Shown piece after piece: positions 33,313 to 42,156 of a DNA stretch of 64,000 nt. The stretch lies in assembly GCA_964521025.1 (NCBI GenBank), contig CAZFPK010000008.1, positions 1 to 64,000 on the forward strand, in the 5' to 3' direction. Position 1 is the stretch's first letter; each line of letters begins with the position of its first letter. Origin of the DNA: DRTC01 sp964521025. GTDB lineage: Bacteria; Cloacimonadota; Cloacimonadia; Cloacimonadales; TCS61. The notes under the pieces are model-generated. The model made no database searches, had not been told where the DNA came from, and was given only the letters and a program-made list of their open reading frames with translations. The position numbers and the translations under genes were made by a program.

Positions 33313-35298
33313 ATGTCTGATAATAAAGTAGTTGGAGATACATACACGAAAAGAATCGGCGTCTTTATCTGTCATTGCGGAATCAATATTGCCGGAGTTG
33401 TCGATGTCGATAAACTTGTCGAACATTTTAGCAAATATCCGGATGTTGTTTATTCTGAAGACTATAAATATATGTGCTCTGATCCGGGTCAGAAACTTAT
33501 TGCCGAAGCGATAAAAGAGAAAAAATTAACCGGTATTGTCATTGCCTGTTGTTCACCGAACTTACATGAAAATACTTTTCGCAGATTATCGGAAAAAACC
33601 GGCTTGAATGCTTATTTATGTGAAATTGCCAATATCAGGGAACAATGCAGCTGGGTTCACGAAGATAAGATGAAAGCAACGGAAAAAGCAATTAAAATAG
33701 TGAAGTCTATTGTCGAAAAGGTGAGAGGAAATGAAAGTCTGGTCCCGGTCGAAGTTCCGGTTACAAAAAAAGCATTAATAATCGGCGGCGGCATTGCCGG
33801 AATGCAGGCTGCGATCGATATTGCAGATGCCGGACAAGAAGTGATCTTAGTAGAAAAATCTCCTTCGATCGGCGGACATATGGCTCAACTTTCCGAAACA
33901 TTCCCAACTTTAGATTGCTCGCAATGTATCCTGACTCCGAAAATGGTCGATGCTTCCCAAAATTCCAAAATAACTCTTTATACTTATTCGGAAATCGATG
34001 ATGTCGAAGGAAGTGTCGGGAATTTTAAAATAAAAATCAGGAAGAAGGCAAGGTGTGTGGATGAGGAACTTTGTACAGGTTGCGGAATCTGTATAAATAA
34101 ATGTCCTGCTAAAAATATCTCCGATGAATTTAATGTTGATATGGCGACTCGTTCTGCGATCTATGTTCCGTTTCCGCAAGCAGTACCTAATATTCCTGTA
34201 ATCGATAAAGAAAACTGTACATATTTCTTAAAAGACAAATGCAAAATTTGTGAAGTCGTGTGCGGTCCCAAAGCGATCAGGTTCGACCAGGAAGATGAAA
34301 TTATTGAAGAAGAAGTGGGAGCGATCATCGTTGCGACAGGTTACGATCTCTTACCGATCACAGATATGAGAGAATATGGATATGGGAAATATAAAGATGT
34401 TATAGATGGTTTACAATTTGAAAGATTACTCTCCGCTTCCGGTCCGACCGAAGGACAGGTTAAGCGACCCTCGGATGGAAAAGTACCGAAAGATATTGTC
34501 TTTATCCAATGCTCCGGTTCCAGGAACCTTGAGTATTACAAACCGTATTGTTCAAAAATCTGCTGTATGTATTCTGCAAAACACGCATTGCTATATAAAC
34601 ATCGTGTTCCGGACGGACAACCTTATATCTTTTATATCGATATTCGTTCCGGAGGAAAAGGTTACGAAGAATTTGTGCAGCGAGCACAGGAAGAAGAAAA
34701 TGTTGTTTACCTGCGGGGAAGACCTGCCAAAGTCTATCAGGAAGGAGATAAACTGGTTGTCTGGGGAGTTGATACTCTTTCCGGAGAACAAATTTCCATC
34801 AAAGCAGATATGGTGGTTCTGGCGCAGGCAATCGTTCCCAGGTTAGATGTTGAAGGTCTGTTCAAAAAACTGAAGATCCAGACAGATGAAAACGGTTTCC
34901 TTTCGGAAGCACATCCCAAACTGCGTCCGGTAGAAACAAATACAAGCGGGATTTTCCTGGCCGGTTGTGCGCAATCTCCAAGAGATATTCCGGATACTGT
35001 TGCCCAGGCTTCCGGTTCTGCTGCCAAAGCCCTGACCCTTCTTTCTATCGATAATATCCATCATCTTCCTGTTGTGGCGACTGTAAATGAAGATTTGTGT
35101 TCCGGTTGCGAAATTTGTATTTCAACTTGTCCTTATCTTGCCCGGGAAATCGATGAAGAAGATCATATTGCAAAAGTGAATGAAGTACTTTGTGAAGGCT
35201 GCGGCTCGTGTATAAGTGCTTGTCCTTCTTCCGCTTCCCAGCAGAAAAATTTTAAAGATGACCAAATAAATGATATGATCTGTGCAATTTTGGATTAA
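33313..35298 (+). CDS. hdrA: Heterodisulfide reductase subunit A homologue (cysteine form)
   Basis: This 661-residue FAD protein is the putative bifurcating subunit of the HdrABC core. It has an N-terminal domain (CHCGINIAG), the Rossmann motif GGGIAGMQAAIDIADAG at 158-174, the conserved DCSQC (C202, C205), an inserted ferredoxin (CTGCGICINKCP), a cysteine-rich loop (CKICEVVC), and two C-terminal ferredoxin motifs (CSGCEICISTCP, CEGCGSCISACP). It lacks the fused MvhD domain of the first HdrA; instead a separate mvhD follows after 18 bp. It is the internal reference showing that the UGA codons of the other HdrA replace cysteines. Confidence 0.95.
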   Translation: MSDNKVVGDTYTKRIGVFICHCGINIAGVVDVDKLVEHFSKYPDVVYSEDYKYMCSDPGQKLIAEAIKEKKLTGIVIACCSPNLHENTFRRLSEKTGLNAYLCEIANIREQCSWVHEDKMKATEKAIKIVKSIVEKVRGNESLVPVEVPVTKKALIIGGGIAGMQAAIDIADAGQEVILVEKSPSIGGHMAQLSETFPTLDCSQCILTPKMVDASQNSKITLYTYSEIDDVEGSVGNFKIKIRKKARCVDEELCTGCGICINKCPAKNISDEFNVDMATRSAIYVPFPQAVPNIPVIDKENCTYFLKDKCKICEVVCGPKAIRFDQEDEIIEEEVGAIIVATGYDLLPITDMREYGYGKYKDVIDGLQFERLLSASGPTEGQVKRPSDGKVPKDIVFIQCSGSRNLEYYKPYCSKICCMYSAKHALLYKHRVPDGQPYIFYIDIRSGGKGYEEFVQRAQEEENVVYLRGRPAKVYQEGDKLVVWGVDTLSGEQISIKADMVVLAQAIVPRLDVEGLFKKLKIQTDENGFLSEAHPKLRPVETNTSGIFLAGCAQSPRDIPDTVAQASGSAAKALTLLSIDNIHHLPVVATVNEDLCSGCEICISTCPYLAREIDEEDHIAKVNEVLCEGCGSCISACPSSASQQKNFKDDQINDMICAILD

Positions 35299-35316
35299 AA
35301 GAAAGAGGTAAGAAAA

Positions 35317-35742
35317 ATGAAAGAATTCGAACCAAAAATAATCTGTTTTTTTTGCAAATGGTGTACCTGTGCCGGGGCTGACCTGGCAGGAACTTCGCGC
35401 ATGAAATATCCACCCAATGGCGTCGTCATCAAGACATTATGTTCTTCGCGAATAGATACCGAACATATTTTATTGGCTTTTCAGAAAGGAAGTGACGGTA
35501 TTTTGATCGGCGGTTGTCATCCGGGAGACTGTCATTATCAATCCGGAAATTACAAAACCCGGAGAAGAGTAATTTTACTTAAAAAGTATTTGGAGCAGAT
35601 GGGTATCAATTCAAAAAGATTACATTTAGAATGGATTTCCGCCAGCGAAGGAAAAAAATTAGCGGAAACAATGACAAAATTCACCGAATTTATTAGGAGT
35701 CTTGGACCAATTTCCAAATCAACCTCCAAGGAGGTCGAATAA
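35317..35742 (+). CDS. mvhD: MvhD, 2Fe-2S subunit linking hydrogenase to HdrA
   Basis: This 141-residue protein has the full family cysteine set: CKWC, TLCSSR and GCHPGDC. MvhD passes electrons from the MvhAG hydrogenase to HdrA in the cytosol. It starts 18 bp after hdrA. Its C-terminus (LEWISASEG) matches the fused MvhD domain of the selenoprotein HdrA, indicating common origin. The stop is 2 bp before the TfrB-like gene. Confidence 0.92.
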   Translation: MKEFEPKIICFFCKWCTCAGADLAGTSRMKYPPNGVVIKTLCSSRIDTEHILLAFQKGSDGILIGGCHPGDCHYQSGNYKTRRRVILLKKYLEQMGINSKRLHLEWISASEGKKLAETMTKFTEFIRSLGPISKSTSKEVE

Positions 35743-35744
35743 TA

Positions 35745-36434
35745 ATGGCATCTGAAGTTAAAAAAGTAAAAATGTATGTTTACGGCGAAGCTTTTCTTGT
35801 ACCTGTAGGTTCGACTATTCTCAATGCTCTCGAATATGCCGGATTTCAATTAACTCAAGGAGTGGGTTGCCGGGAAGGATTTTGCGGTGCCTGTGGTACA
35901 ATTTATCGAGAAAAAGGTGATTATAAGCTGCAGGCAGGACTTGCCTGCCAGACAATAGTTACCGATGGCATGTATCTTGCCCAGATTCCTTTTGTACCCG
36001 CCGAAAAACCAATTTATGATATTGATAATTTAACACCCTCTCTTACTTCTTTTAAAGAAATATTTCCGGTCATATTTCGCTGTGTCGCATGTAATACTTG
36101 CTCAAAAGCCTGTCCTCAAGACCTGGAAGTTATGGATTATATCCAGGCATTGATCAAAGGAGATATCGAACAAGCAGCGGACCTTTCCTTTGATTGTATC
36201 CGTTGCGGTCTCTGTGCGTTGCGATGTCCGGCAGAAATTGTCCAATATAATTCCGCGATATTAGCCCGTCGTCTTTATGGAAAATACTTAATGATAGAAA
36301 GTAAAGATCTAACGAATCGAGTTAAGGAAATAGCTGATGGAAAATACGAACCGGATCTTGACGAATTGCAGAAAATGAAGATGGAGAGTCTTAAAGAAAA
36401 GTATTATGCCAGAGAAATAAAACTTTTTGATTAG
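35745..36434 (+). CDS. Fumarate reductase / succinate dehydrogenase iron-sulfur subunit (TfrB-like)
   Basis: The 229-residue protein has an N-terminal 2Fe-2S plant-ferredoxin domain (CREGFCGACG at about 44-53 and a later Cys near 66) and a dicluster domain (CVACNTCSKACP at about 110-121; CIRCGLCALRCP at about 149-160). In methanogen TfrB a CCG domain follows; here it is absent, and the HdrB encoded two genes earlier may supply that function. There is no membrane-anchor gene nearby, so the complex should be soluble. It is spaced by 2 bp from mvhD and 11 bp from the flavoprotein gene. Confidence 0.85.
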   Translation: MASEVKKVKMYVYGEAFLVPVGSTILNALEYAGFQLTQGVGCREGFCGACGTIYREKGDYKLQAGLACQTIVTDGMYLAQIPFVPAEKPIYDIDNLTPSLTSFKEIFPVIFRCVACNTCSKACPQDLEVMDYIQALIKGDIEQAADLSFDCIRCGLCALRCPAEIVQYNSAILARRLYGKYLMIESKDLTNRVKEIADGKYEPDLDELQKMKMESLKEKYYAREIKLFD

Positions 36435-36445
36435 AAGGAGAAATA

Positions 36446-38140
36446 ATGTATCCTGATTATATGCAAGAATCGATAAAAAAAGTTGAAGAAACAAGACCGG
36501 CAAGATTAAGAAAAGTTAAATCCGGGGAAAAAATATTTTCTATGATGAATGAACAGGAAAGGGAAGAAATCTTAAATAAATTTCACCCGGATTATCAAGC
36601 CGATGCCAGACGGATTGTTAGAATAGGTCCCAATAAAGGCGAAAGAATTACGACCGAAGTCGCAGACCTTTTGGAAACTTATGCCAGGATCAATCCCCAA
36701 GATTTTGATTTAACCAGACCGGATTATGAAACCGATGTTTTAATTGTCGGAGCCGGTACAGCCGGATTCTCAGCCGCTCTTATCGCAGAACAGAATAATG
36801 CCGATGTTTTGTTAGTAACAAAATTAAGGCTCGGTGATTCTAATTCCGTAATGGCTCAAGGTGGAATTCAAGCCGCAGTCAGACCCGATGATTCTCCTAT
36901 CTTACATTATTTAGATGCAATCGGCGGGGGACATTTTGATAACAAACCGGAATTGGTGAGAGCTCTTACTTCAGAAGCTCCGGATGGCATAAACTGGCTG
37001 AAAGACCTGGGAGTTATGTTCGATAGGAATCCCGACGGAACCATGATCACTAAATCCGGAGGAGGAACCAGCAGGTTAAGAATGCATTCTGCCCGAGATT
37101 ATACAGGTGCGGCAATTTGCAGTACTTTGCGGGATGAAGTTCTTAACAGACCGGATAAAATCAAGGTTTTGGAACATCAACCGGCAGTAGAATTAATATT
37201 GGATGATAAAGGGAAAGTCTCGGGTGCTGTCCTTTATCATCTCGAAAATAGAGAATATTTCATCGTAAAAGCAAAATCGACGATCATCACAACAGGTGGT
37301 TTCGGCAGACTTCATATCAGGGGTTTTGAGACGACAAATCATTATGGAGCAACTGCAGACGGTATTGTTATGGCTTATCGTGTCGGAGCAAAACTGTTAT
37401 TTATGGATTCGGTTCAATATCATCCGACAGGAGCTATCTATCCCCAGCAGATCATCGGTTTTTTATGTACGGAAAAATTAAGGGCTTTAGGTGCTCAACC
37501 GTTGAATAAATTCGGTGAACCTTTTGTTAATCCTCTTGAACCGCGAGATGTGGAATCATCTGCTTTTATCAGGGAATGCAGAGAACGAGGAAACGGGATC
37601 GAGACACTTTTACTGACGGATCTCGGGTATAATGTTCCGGGGCATGTCGGGATCTGGCTCGACACTCCCTTGATCGATGAGATTAATGGCGAGGGAACGA
37701 CCGAAGAAAATGTCCCGGCAATGGTCAGGCAGTTTGCCAGGTTCAATGTGGATATGATTAATAATCCTATTCTGGTTTATCCTACTTTGCATTATCAGAA
37801 TGGCGGAATCGAGATCAATGAACAATGCCGGACAAATATTCCCGGTCTTTATGTAGCCGGAGAAGCCTCCGGAGGAATTCACGGTCGTAACAGGCTTATG
37901 GGAAATTCTCAACTCGATTTAATTGTTTTTGGCCGAAGAGCGGGAAAATTTGCAGCTGAATTTGCCAAAAGTTCTGAAAATGGAAAATTAACTTTAAATC
38001 ATATTTATGATTATGAAAATGAAATAGAAAGTTTGGGAATCGACAAAACAAGAATTTCTCCAATTGTTCTTCCCGATTATATTCCGGATCATGTTAAAGC
38101 GAAACAGAAAACAACTGAATATCATGGGACTTTGATATAG
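36446..38140 (+). CDS. Soluble fumarate reductase / succinate dehydrogenase flavoprotein (TfrA-like)
   Basis: The 564-residue FAD protein catalyses fumarate/succinate interconversion in the inferred pathway. After a 90-residue hydrophilic N-terminal extension it shows the Rossmann motif VLIVGAGTAGFSAALIAE (about 92-109), SNSVMAQGGIQAAV, HPTGAIYP in the capping region and GRNRLMGNSQLDLIVFGRRAG near residue 475. The histidine that carries covalent FAD in SdhA/FrdA (SHTxAAQGG) is Asn here, so the flavin should be non-covalent, as in TfrA and L-aspartate oxidase. Aspartate oxidase is the main alternative, but the partner subunit and hdr/mvh context favour fumarate reductase. Confidence 0.85.
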   Translation: MYPDYMQESIKKVEETRPARLRKVKSGEKIFSMMNEQEREEILNKFHPDYQADARRIVRIGPNKGERITTEVADLLETYARINPQDFDLTRPDYETDVLIVGAGTAGFSAALIAEQNNADVLLVTKLRLGDSNSVMAQGGIQAAVRPDDSPILHYLDAIGGGHFDNKPELVRALTSEAPDGINWLKDLGVMFDRNPDGTMITKSGGGTSRLRMHSARDYTGAAICSTLRDEVLNRPDKIKVLEHQPAVELILDDKGKVSGAVLYHLENREYFIVKAKSTIITTGGFGRLHIRGFETTNHYGATADGIVMAYRVGAKLLFMDSVQYHPTGAIYPQQIIGFLCTEKLRALGAQPLNKFGEPFVNPLEPRDVESSAFIRECRERGNGIETLLLTDLGYNVPGHVGIWLDTPLIDEINGEGTTEENVPAMVRQFARFNVDMINNPILVYPTLHYQNGGIEINEQCRTNIPGLYVAGEASGGIHGRNRLMGNSQLDLIVFGRRAGKFAAEFAKSSENGKLTLNHIYDYENEIESLGIDKTRISPIVLPDYIPDHVKAKQKTTEYHGTLI

Positions 38141-38153
38141 AAAAGGATTCAAT

Positions 38154-39584
38154 ATGAAAAAAATAGATATCAAAAAACTAAAACAAATAGTCGGTGAAAA
38201 TAATGTCAGGAATGACCCGGCAGACCTTTATATATACGGTTCCGATGCCTCGGTTCATGAAGCAATGCCATGGGCTGTAGTCAGACCGACTACAACCGGA
38301 CAGGTTCAGGAGATAATGAAATATGCTAATGCTGATTTAATACCTGTTGTACCAAGAGGAGCAGGTTCCGGTATGTCGGGGCAAGCTGTTCCGATCAAAG
38401 GCGGTATTATCCTGGATATGAAGTTAATGAACAAAATTCTCGAGATAAATCTGGAAGATACTTTTTGCCGGGTTCAACCGGGAGTTGTTGATGATGATTT
38501 GAATCGAGCTTTAAAACCGTACGGAGTATTGTATCCGGTAGCTCCAGCTTCCAGCAGGATCGCGACGATCGGCGGTGAAATTGCAAATAATGCCAGCGGA
38601 GTCAGGTCTGTTAAATATGGAGCGGTTCGAGATTCGATCCTGGGAATGAAGGTTGTTCTGGCAAATGGAGATTTAGTTAACCTGGGAGCAAGAACGAGAG
38701 TCGAAGCCTCGGGTTATCAAATCGATAGACTCATGGTCGGTTCGGAAGGTACATTAGGCATTGTTGTCGAAGCGATGTTAAAAATAGTACCGATCCCGAA
38801 ATTCAGGTGTTTGGGAATTGCTAAATTCAATAAACTGGAAGATGCCGGTAACGCCATTTCAAAAATAATGTCCAGCGGTGCTTCACCATCGATGGTTGAA
38901 TTGATGGATGATGTAGCGATCACAGCAGTCAACAAATCTCAGAACCTCGGACTTCCGGAAGTAGAAGCAATTCTTTTATTTGAAGCCGACGGTATGGTGA
39001 AAGAAGCTGTTGAATATGAAATAAATAAGATGAAAGCTATTTGTGAAAAAAACAACGGTTTCGGCATCGAATTAAGTTATGATGCGAAAGAACGAACCAG
39101 GATCTTCCTGGGACGAAAAAAATTATTCCCGTCTTTATCAAAATATAAAGAAGGTTTTGCCTGCACTTCTCTGGCTGATGATATGGCTGTTCCATATTCA
39201 AAAATGGCGGAAACTGCTCGAAAAATCCATGAAGTAGCAGAAAAAAATAATGTTTTAATGACGGCTTACGGACATTGCGGCTCCGGTTGTATGCATACGA
39301 AAATCCTGATGGATCCAACCAAAAAATCGCAATGGAACGATGCCCGAAAAGCAGTTGCTGAAATTTATGATTATGTTCAATCCGTAAATGGAACAACATC
39401 GGCAGAGCATGGAATCGGGCTTTCCAAAGCTCCTGCCTTTAAAAAAGAAAAAGTAGATTCTTTAGGAGTAATGCGGGCAATAAAAAAAGCGTTAGATCCC
39501 AATAACATTTTGAATCCGGATAAGATGATGGATGCACCGGATGATTGGGTAACTGCTACAGATTTAAGATATACAGCCAGTTGA
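38154..39584 (+). CDS. FAD-linked 2-hydroxyacid dehydrogenase (GlcD / D-lactate dehydrogenase family)
   Basis: The 476-residue protein has a PCMH-type FAD-binding domain at about 35-215 (VPRGAGSGMSGQAVP at about 64-78; GGEIANNASGVRSVKYG at about 142-158) and the FAD-oxidase C-terminal domain with GHCGSGCMH and EHGIGLSKAP. Family members oxidise glycolate, D-lactate or other 2-hydroxyacids, and some work with electron-transferring partners. It is 13 bp after the TfrA-like gene and before a four-cluster ferredoxin and second mvhD, so its electrons probably enter the Hdr/Mvh system. The substrate is not predicted by the sequence I can see. Confidence 0.88.
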   Translation: MKKIDIKKLKQIVGENNVRNDPADLYIYGSDASVHEAMPWAVVRPTTTGQVQEIMKYANADLIPVVPRGAGSGMSGQAVPIKGGIILDMKLMNKILEINLEDTFCRVQPGVVDDDLNRALKPYGVLYPVAPASSRIATIGGEIANNASGVRSVKYGAVRDSILGMKVVLANGDLVNLGARTRVEASGYQIDRLMVGSEGTLGIVVEAMLKIVPIPKFRCLGIAKFNKLEDAGNAISKIMSSGASPSMVELMDDVAITAVNKSQNLGLPEVEAILLFEADGMVKEAVEYEINKMKAICEKNNGFGIELSYDAKERTRIFLGRKKLFPSLSKYKEGFACTSLADDMAVPYSKMAETARKIHEVAEKNNVLMTAYGHCGSGCMHTKILMDPTKKSQWNDARKAVAEIYDYVQSVNGTTSAEHGIGLSKAPAFKKEKVDSLGVMRAIKKALDPNNILNPDKMMDAPDDWVTATDLRYTAS

Positions 39585-39587
39585 AAA

Positions 39588-39692
39588 CTCACCCCCAGCC
39601 CCTCTCTTTGTCAAAGAGAGAGGAGCAACAAGGAAACATTGATCATTTCCATATTATTCCCCTCTTTAGTTAAAGAGGGGTTAGGGGAGTTT
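39588..39692. repeat. CTCACCCC...GGGGAGT composite palindromic element, copy 1
   Basis: Outer arms AACTCACCCCCAGCCCCTC and GAGGGGTTAGGGGAGTT enclose two inner hairpins (CTCTCTTTG/CAAAGAGAG at 39602-39620 and CCCCTCTTT/AAAGAGGGG at 39659-39680). A related element occurs at 43724-43826. It lies directly after the GlcD stop and may end transcription or stabilise mRNA. Confidence 0.7.
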
Positions 39693-39742
39693 GTGATTAT
39701 ACTAAAATCAGAAAATTAAATAATTTCACGGAGGTTCAATAA

Positions 39743-40294
39743 ATGAAGTTTGAAAGACTGAAAAAGTGGTCGGACCAGTTCGATATTTGTATTAGATGCG
39801 GCTATTGTTATGAGCAATGCCATCTTTTTAAAATTACGCAATGGGAAACAGACACTCCCCGCAGTAAACTCATCATGCTTTATGGTTTGCTTCACGGAGA
39901 GATAGAACCTTCCGAATATCTTGCTAATAAGATTTTCGAGTGTTTTTTCTGTAAAAGATGCGACAAGAATTGTTCGGCAGGTGTTTCCCTGACTGAAATT
40001 TTTACCGATGCCAGAGCAGATTTTATCGATGCAGGTTTTGATGTTGACGGCACAACTTCCAAAACAAATGATGATCTATGCAGTCACTGCCAGATTTGTA
40101 TTTCAGTATGCAAGCATGAAGCTCGTTCCTTAGATAAAGAAGAAAATAAGATACTGATCGATAAATCCAAATGTCAAAGCTGTGGTTGTTGCGAATCTGC
40201 CTGTCCGTCGAGTGCTGCTTATATCATAGAAGGTTGGGAACTCAGTGAAAATGAATTAAATGATAAAGTTATAGGATTCTTGAAAGGAGCTTAG
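39743..40294 (+). CDS. Four-cluster ferredoxin-type electron-transfer protein
   Basis: This 183-residue protein has four 4Fe-4S motifs in two pairs: CIRCGYCYEQCH (about 16-27) and CFFCKRCDKNCS (about 73-84), then CSHCQICISVCK (about 119-130) and CQSCGCCESACP (about 148-159). The first pair resembles the HdrC/GlcF N-terminal module, the second a polyferredoxin. No CCG domain is present, unlike full GlcF. It starts with a GGAGG site and is 1 bp from the next mvhD-like gene. It probably carries electrons between the GlcD-like flavoprotein, MvhD and hydrogenase. Confidence 0.85.
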   Translation: MKFERLKKWSDQFDICIRCGYCYEQCHLFKITQWETDTPRSKLIMLYGLLHGEIEPSEYLANKIFECFFCKRCDKNCSAGVSLTEIFTDARADFIDAGFDVDGTTSKTNDDLCSHCQICISVCKHEARSLDKEENKILIDKSKCQSCGCCESACPSSAAYIIEGWELSENELNDKVIGFLKGA

Positions 40295-40295
40295 T

Positions 40296-40700
40296 ATGAT
40301 TCCAAAAGCGATAATCTTTTGCTGTAATTGGTCTTCTTATCCCGGTTTACAACTCTCTGAAATTTCCAATGAACAACCTGATCTGAGTAAAAAAATAATC
40401 GTAAATATGTGTTCCGGTCGAGTTTCCTCGGAATTAATCCTGGAAGCTTTAATAAATAATGCTTGGGGTGTATTGATCGCTGCTTGTCCTGAAGACAAAT
40501 GTGAACATGATGCAAATTATAAAACCCAAAGAAGAGTCCTGTTAACTCAAAAAGTCCTGGAACAGTTCGGAGTCGAACCTCAAAGAATTAAATTGGAATG
40601 GATAGATAAAGGTGAATCAGGTAAATTTGAGAAAGTAATTATCAATTTTATGAATGATTTAAAGAATTTAGGTCCTTTAGAAAAATTAGAGATAAATTAA
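40296..40700 (+). CDS. mvhD: MvhD-like 2Fe-2S protein, second copy
   Basis: The 134-residue MvhD homologue directly precedes the hydrogenase small subunit. Ligand motifs are CCNWSS (the second Cys of CxxC replaced by Ser, with an extra Cys one residue earlier), NMCSGR and ACPEDKC. It shares LEWID near the C-terminus with the other MvhD copies. It is probably the hydrogenase-proximal MvhD, while the copy at 35317 or the fused domain may serve HdrA. The division of labour is inferred. Confidence 0.85.
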   Translation: MIPKAIIFCCNWSSYPGLQLSEISNEQPDLSKKIIVNMCSGRVSSELILEALINNAWGVLIAACPEDKCEHDANYKTQRRVLLTQKVLEQFGVEPQRIKLEWIDKGESGKFEKVIINFMNDLKNLGPLEKLEIN

Positions 40701-40718
40701 AAATAAATGGAGGTATAA

Positions 40719-41711
40719 ATGCCTAAACCAAAAGTAGCATTTTATTGGTGTGCATCCTGCGGCGGCTGCGAAGAAGCAATTGTTGACTTGAATGAAGATC
40801 TGGTAAAAGTTGCGGATTTAGTCGATATTGTCTTCTGGCCCTGTGCAACTGACTTCAAATACAAAGATGTCAGAAATATGGAAGATAATGAAATAGTTGT
40901 TTCCTTTATTAATGGTGCAATCCGAACCGATGAACAGGAAGAAATGGCTCATCTTTTAAGGAAAAAATCTCAGTTAATTGTTTCTTTTGGAGCGTGTTCT
41001 CATATCGGAGGAATTCCGGGTCTGGCTAATTTCTGGGATAGAGAAACGATCTTTGAATCTTCCTATGGAAAGAATTGTCCTTCTGTTGATAATCCGGAAG
41101 GAATTGTTCCCCGAACTTCCAGTAAAGTTCCTGAAGGAGAATTAACTTTACCGGCTTTCCATAATACTGTGAAAAGTCTGGATCAGGTTATAGATGTCGA
41201 TTATTATCTTCCGGGTTGTTCTCCCGCACCCCATCTTACTATGGAAGCAGTGGGAGCTATATTAGAAGGAAAACTGCCGGAAAAAGGAACAGTCCTCGCA
41301 CCTTTAAAATCGTTGTGTGATGTTTGTGACCGTAATGAATCCAAACCGGAAAAACTTTCAGTTAGCGAAATTAAAAGAATTTCCGAAGTAATAGCCGATC
41401 CGGAGAAATGTTTTCTGGCAGAAGGAATTATCTGCATGGGACCTGTTACCCGTTCAGGTTGTACTCCCGAAGGAAGCGGTAGATGTATCACTGCAAATAT
41501 GCCCTGTCGCGGCTGTTATGGACCGCCTATCGAAGTTAAAGATGTAGGTGGGAAAATGATTTCTGCTTTAGCATCTATAATCGGTCTGGAAGGTGAAGAA
41601 AATATGGATGAAGAACAAGTTCAGAAGCTAATGGACCAGGTTGTTGATCCTGCCGGTTATTTTTATCGCTTTTCCCTGGCAAAGTCACTGCTCAGAAGAA
41701 GAAGAATATAA
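40719..41711 (+). CDS. mvhG: F420-non-reducing type [NiFe] hydrogenase small subunit
   Basis: The 330-residue MvhG homologue carries electrons from the NiFe site through iron-sulfur clusters. Proximal cluster ligands appear in CASCGGC (C11, C14, C17) with GACSHIGG and LPGCSP, and further cysteines in CDVC and MPCRGCYG near residue 265 for the other clusters. There is no signal peptide, so it is cytosolic. It is separated from the large subunit gene by a nucleotidyltransferase gene and a HEPN remnant, an unusual interruption. Confidence 0.95.
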   Translation: MPKPKVAFYWCASCGGCEEAIVDLNEDLVKVADLVDIVFWPCATDFKYKDVRNMEDNEIVVSFINGAIRTDEQEEMAHLLRKKSQLIVSFGACSHIGGIPGLANFWDRETIFESSYGKNCPSVDNPEGIVPRTSSKVPEGELTLPAFHNTVKSLDQVIDVDYYLPGCSPAPHLTMEAVGAILEGKLPEKGTVLAPLKSLCDVCDRNESKPEKLSVSEIKRISEVIADPEKCFLAEGIICMGPVTRSGCTPEGSGRCITANMPCRGCYGPPIEVKDVGGKMISALASIIGLEGEENMDEEQVQKLMDQVVDPAGYFYRFSLAKSLLRRRRI

Positions 41712-41743
41712 GCATAATCATAAATTATTAGAAATTTTGAAAA

Positions 41744-42079
41744 ATGATCAGTCAAAAACTTTTAAAAAAAATCGAAAATGTCATCATTGAAAAACATGAA
41801 CCGGAAAAAGTAATTCTGTTTGGTTCTTATGCGAATGGTCATCCTGATAAAGACAGTGACCTGGATTTACTAATTGTTAAAAACAGCAAACTTCCCAGGT
41901 ATAAAAGAGCGATAGAAATAAGAAAAAGTCTCTGGGGAATCACAGATATACCTAAAGATATTCTTGTTTATACACAAAGAGAAATCAATGACTGGGCAGG
42001 AGTAAGACAAGCATTTATTACAGATGTTGTAAACAATGGAAAAATTCTCTATGAAAACAAAAGAAGACTTAATCGATAG
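41744..42079 (+). CDS. Minimal nucleotidyltransferase (MNT), antitoxin-type
   Basis: This 111-residue protein has the polymerase-beta-like core GSYANGHPDKDSDLDLLIV at about 27-45, with the GSxxxG helix and the DxD metal site. MNT proteins pair with HEPN toxins and neutralise them by AMPylation. The gene is inserted between mvhG and mvhA. Its expected HEPN partner begins in an overlapping frame at 42051 but stops after 15 codons, so the antitoxin appears orphaned. Confidence 0.85.
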   Translation: MISQKLLKKIENVIIEKHEPEKVILFGSYANGHPDKDSDLDLLIVKNSKLPRYKRAIEIRKSLWGITDIPKDILVYTQREINDWAGVRQAFITDVVNNGKILYENKRRLNR

Positions 42080-42098
42080 TTGGATTCAGATAGAGTAA
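42051..42098 (+). pseudogene. Truncated HEPN toxin start
   Basis: A 15-codon frame (MKTKEDLIDSWIQIE, then TAA) overlaps the MNT gene end, in the position where HEPN partners start. The sequence matches the beginning of HEPN proteins as I know them. The rest of the roughly 120-residue domain is absent before mvhA at 42157, so most of the toxin gene has been deleted. Confidence 0.5.
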
Positions 42099-42156
42099 AT
42101 TAATTTTTTTAACAATGTTTGTGAAAATTATCAAAAATAAAGAAGGAGAATAGATT

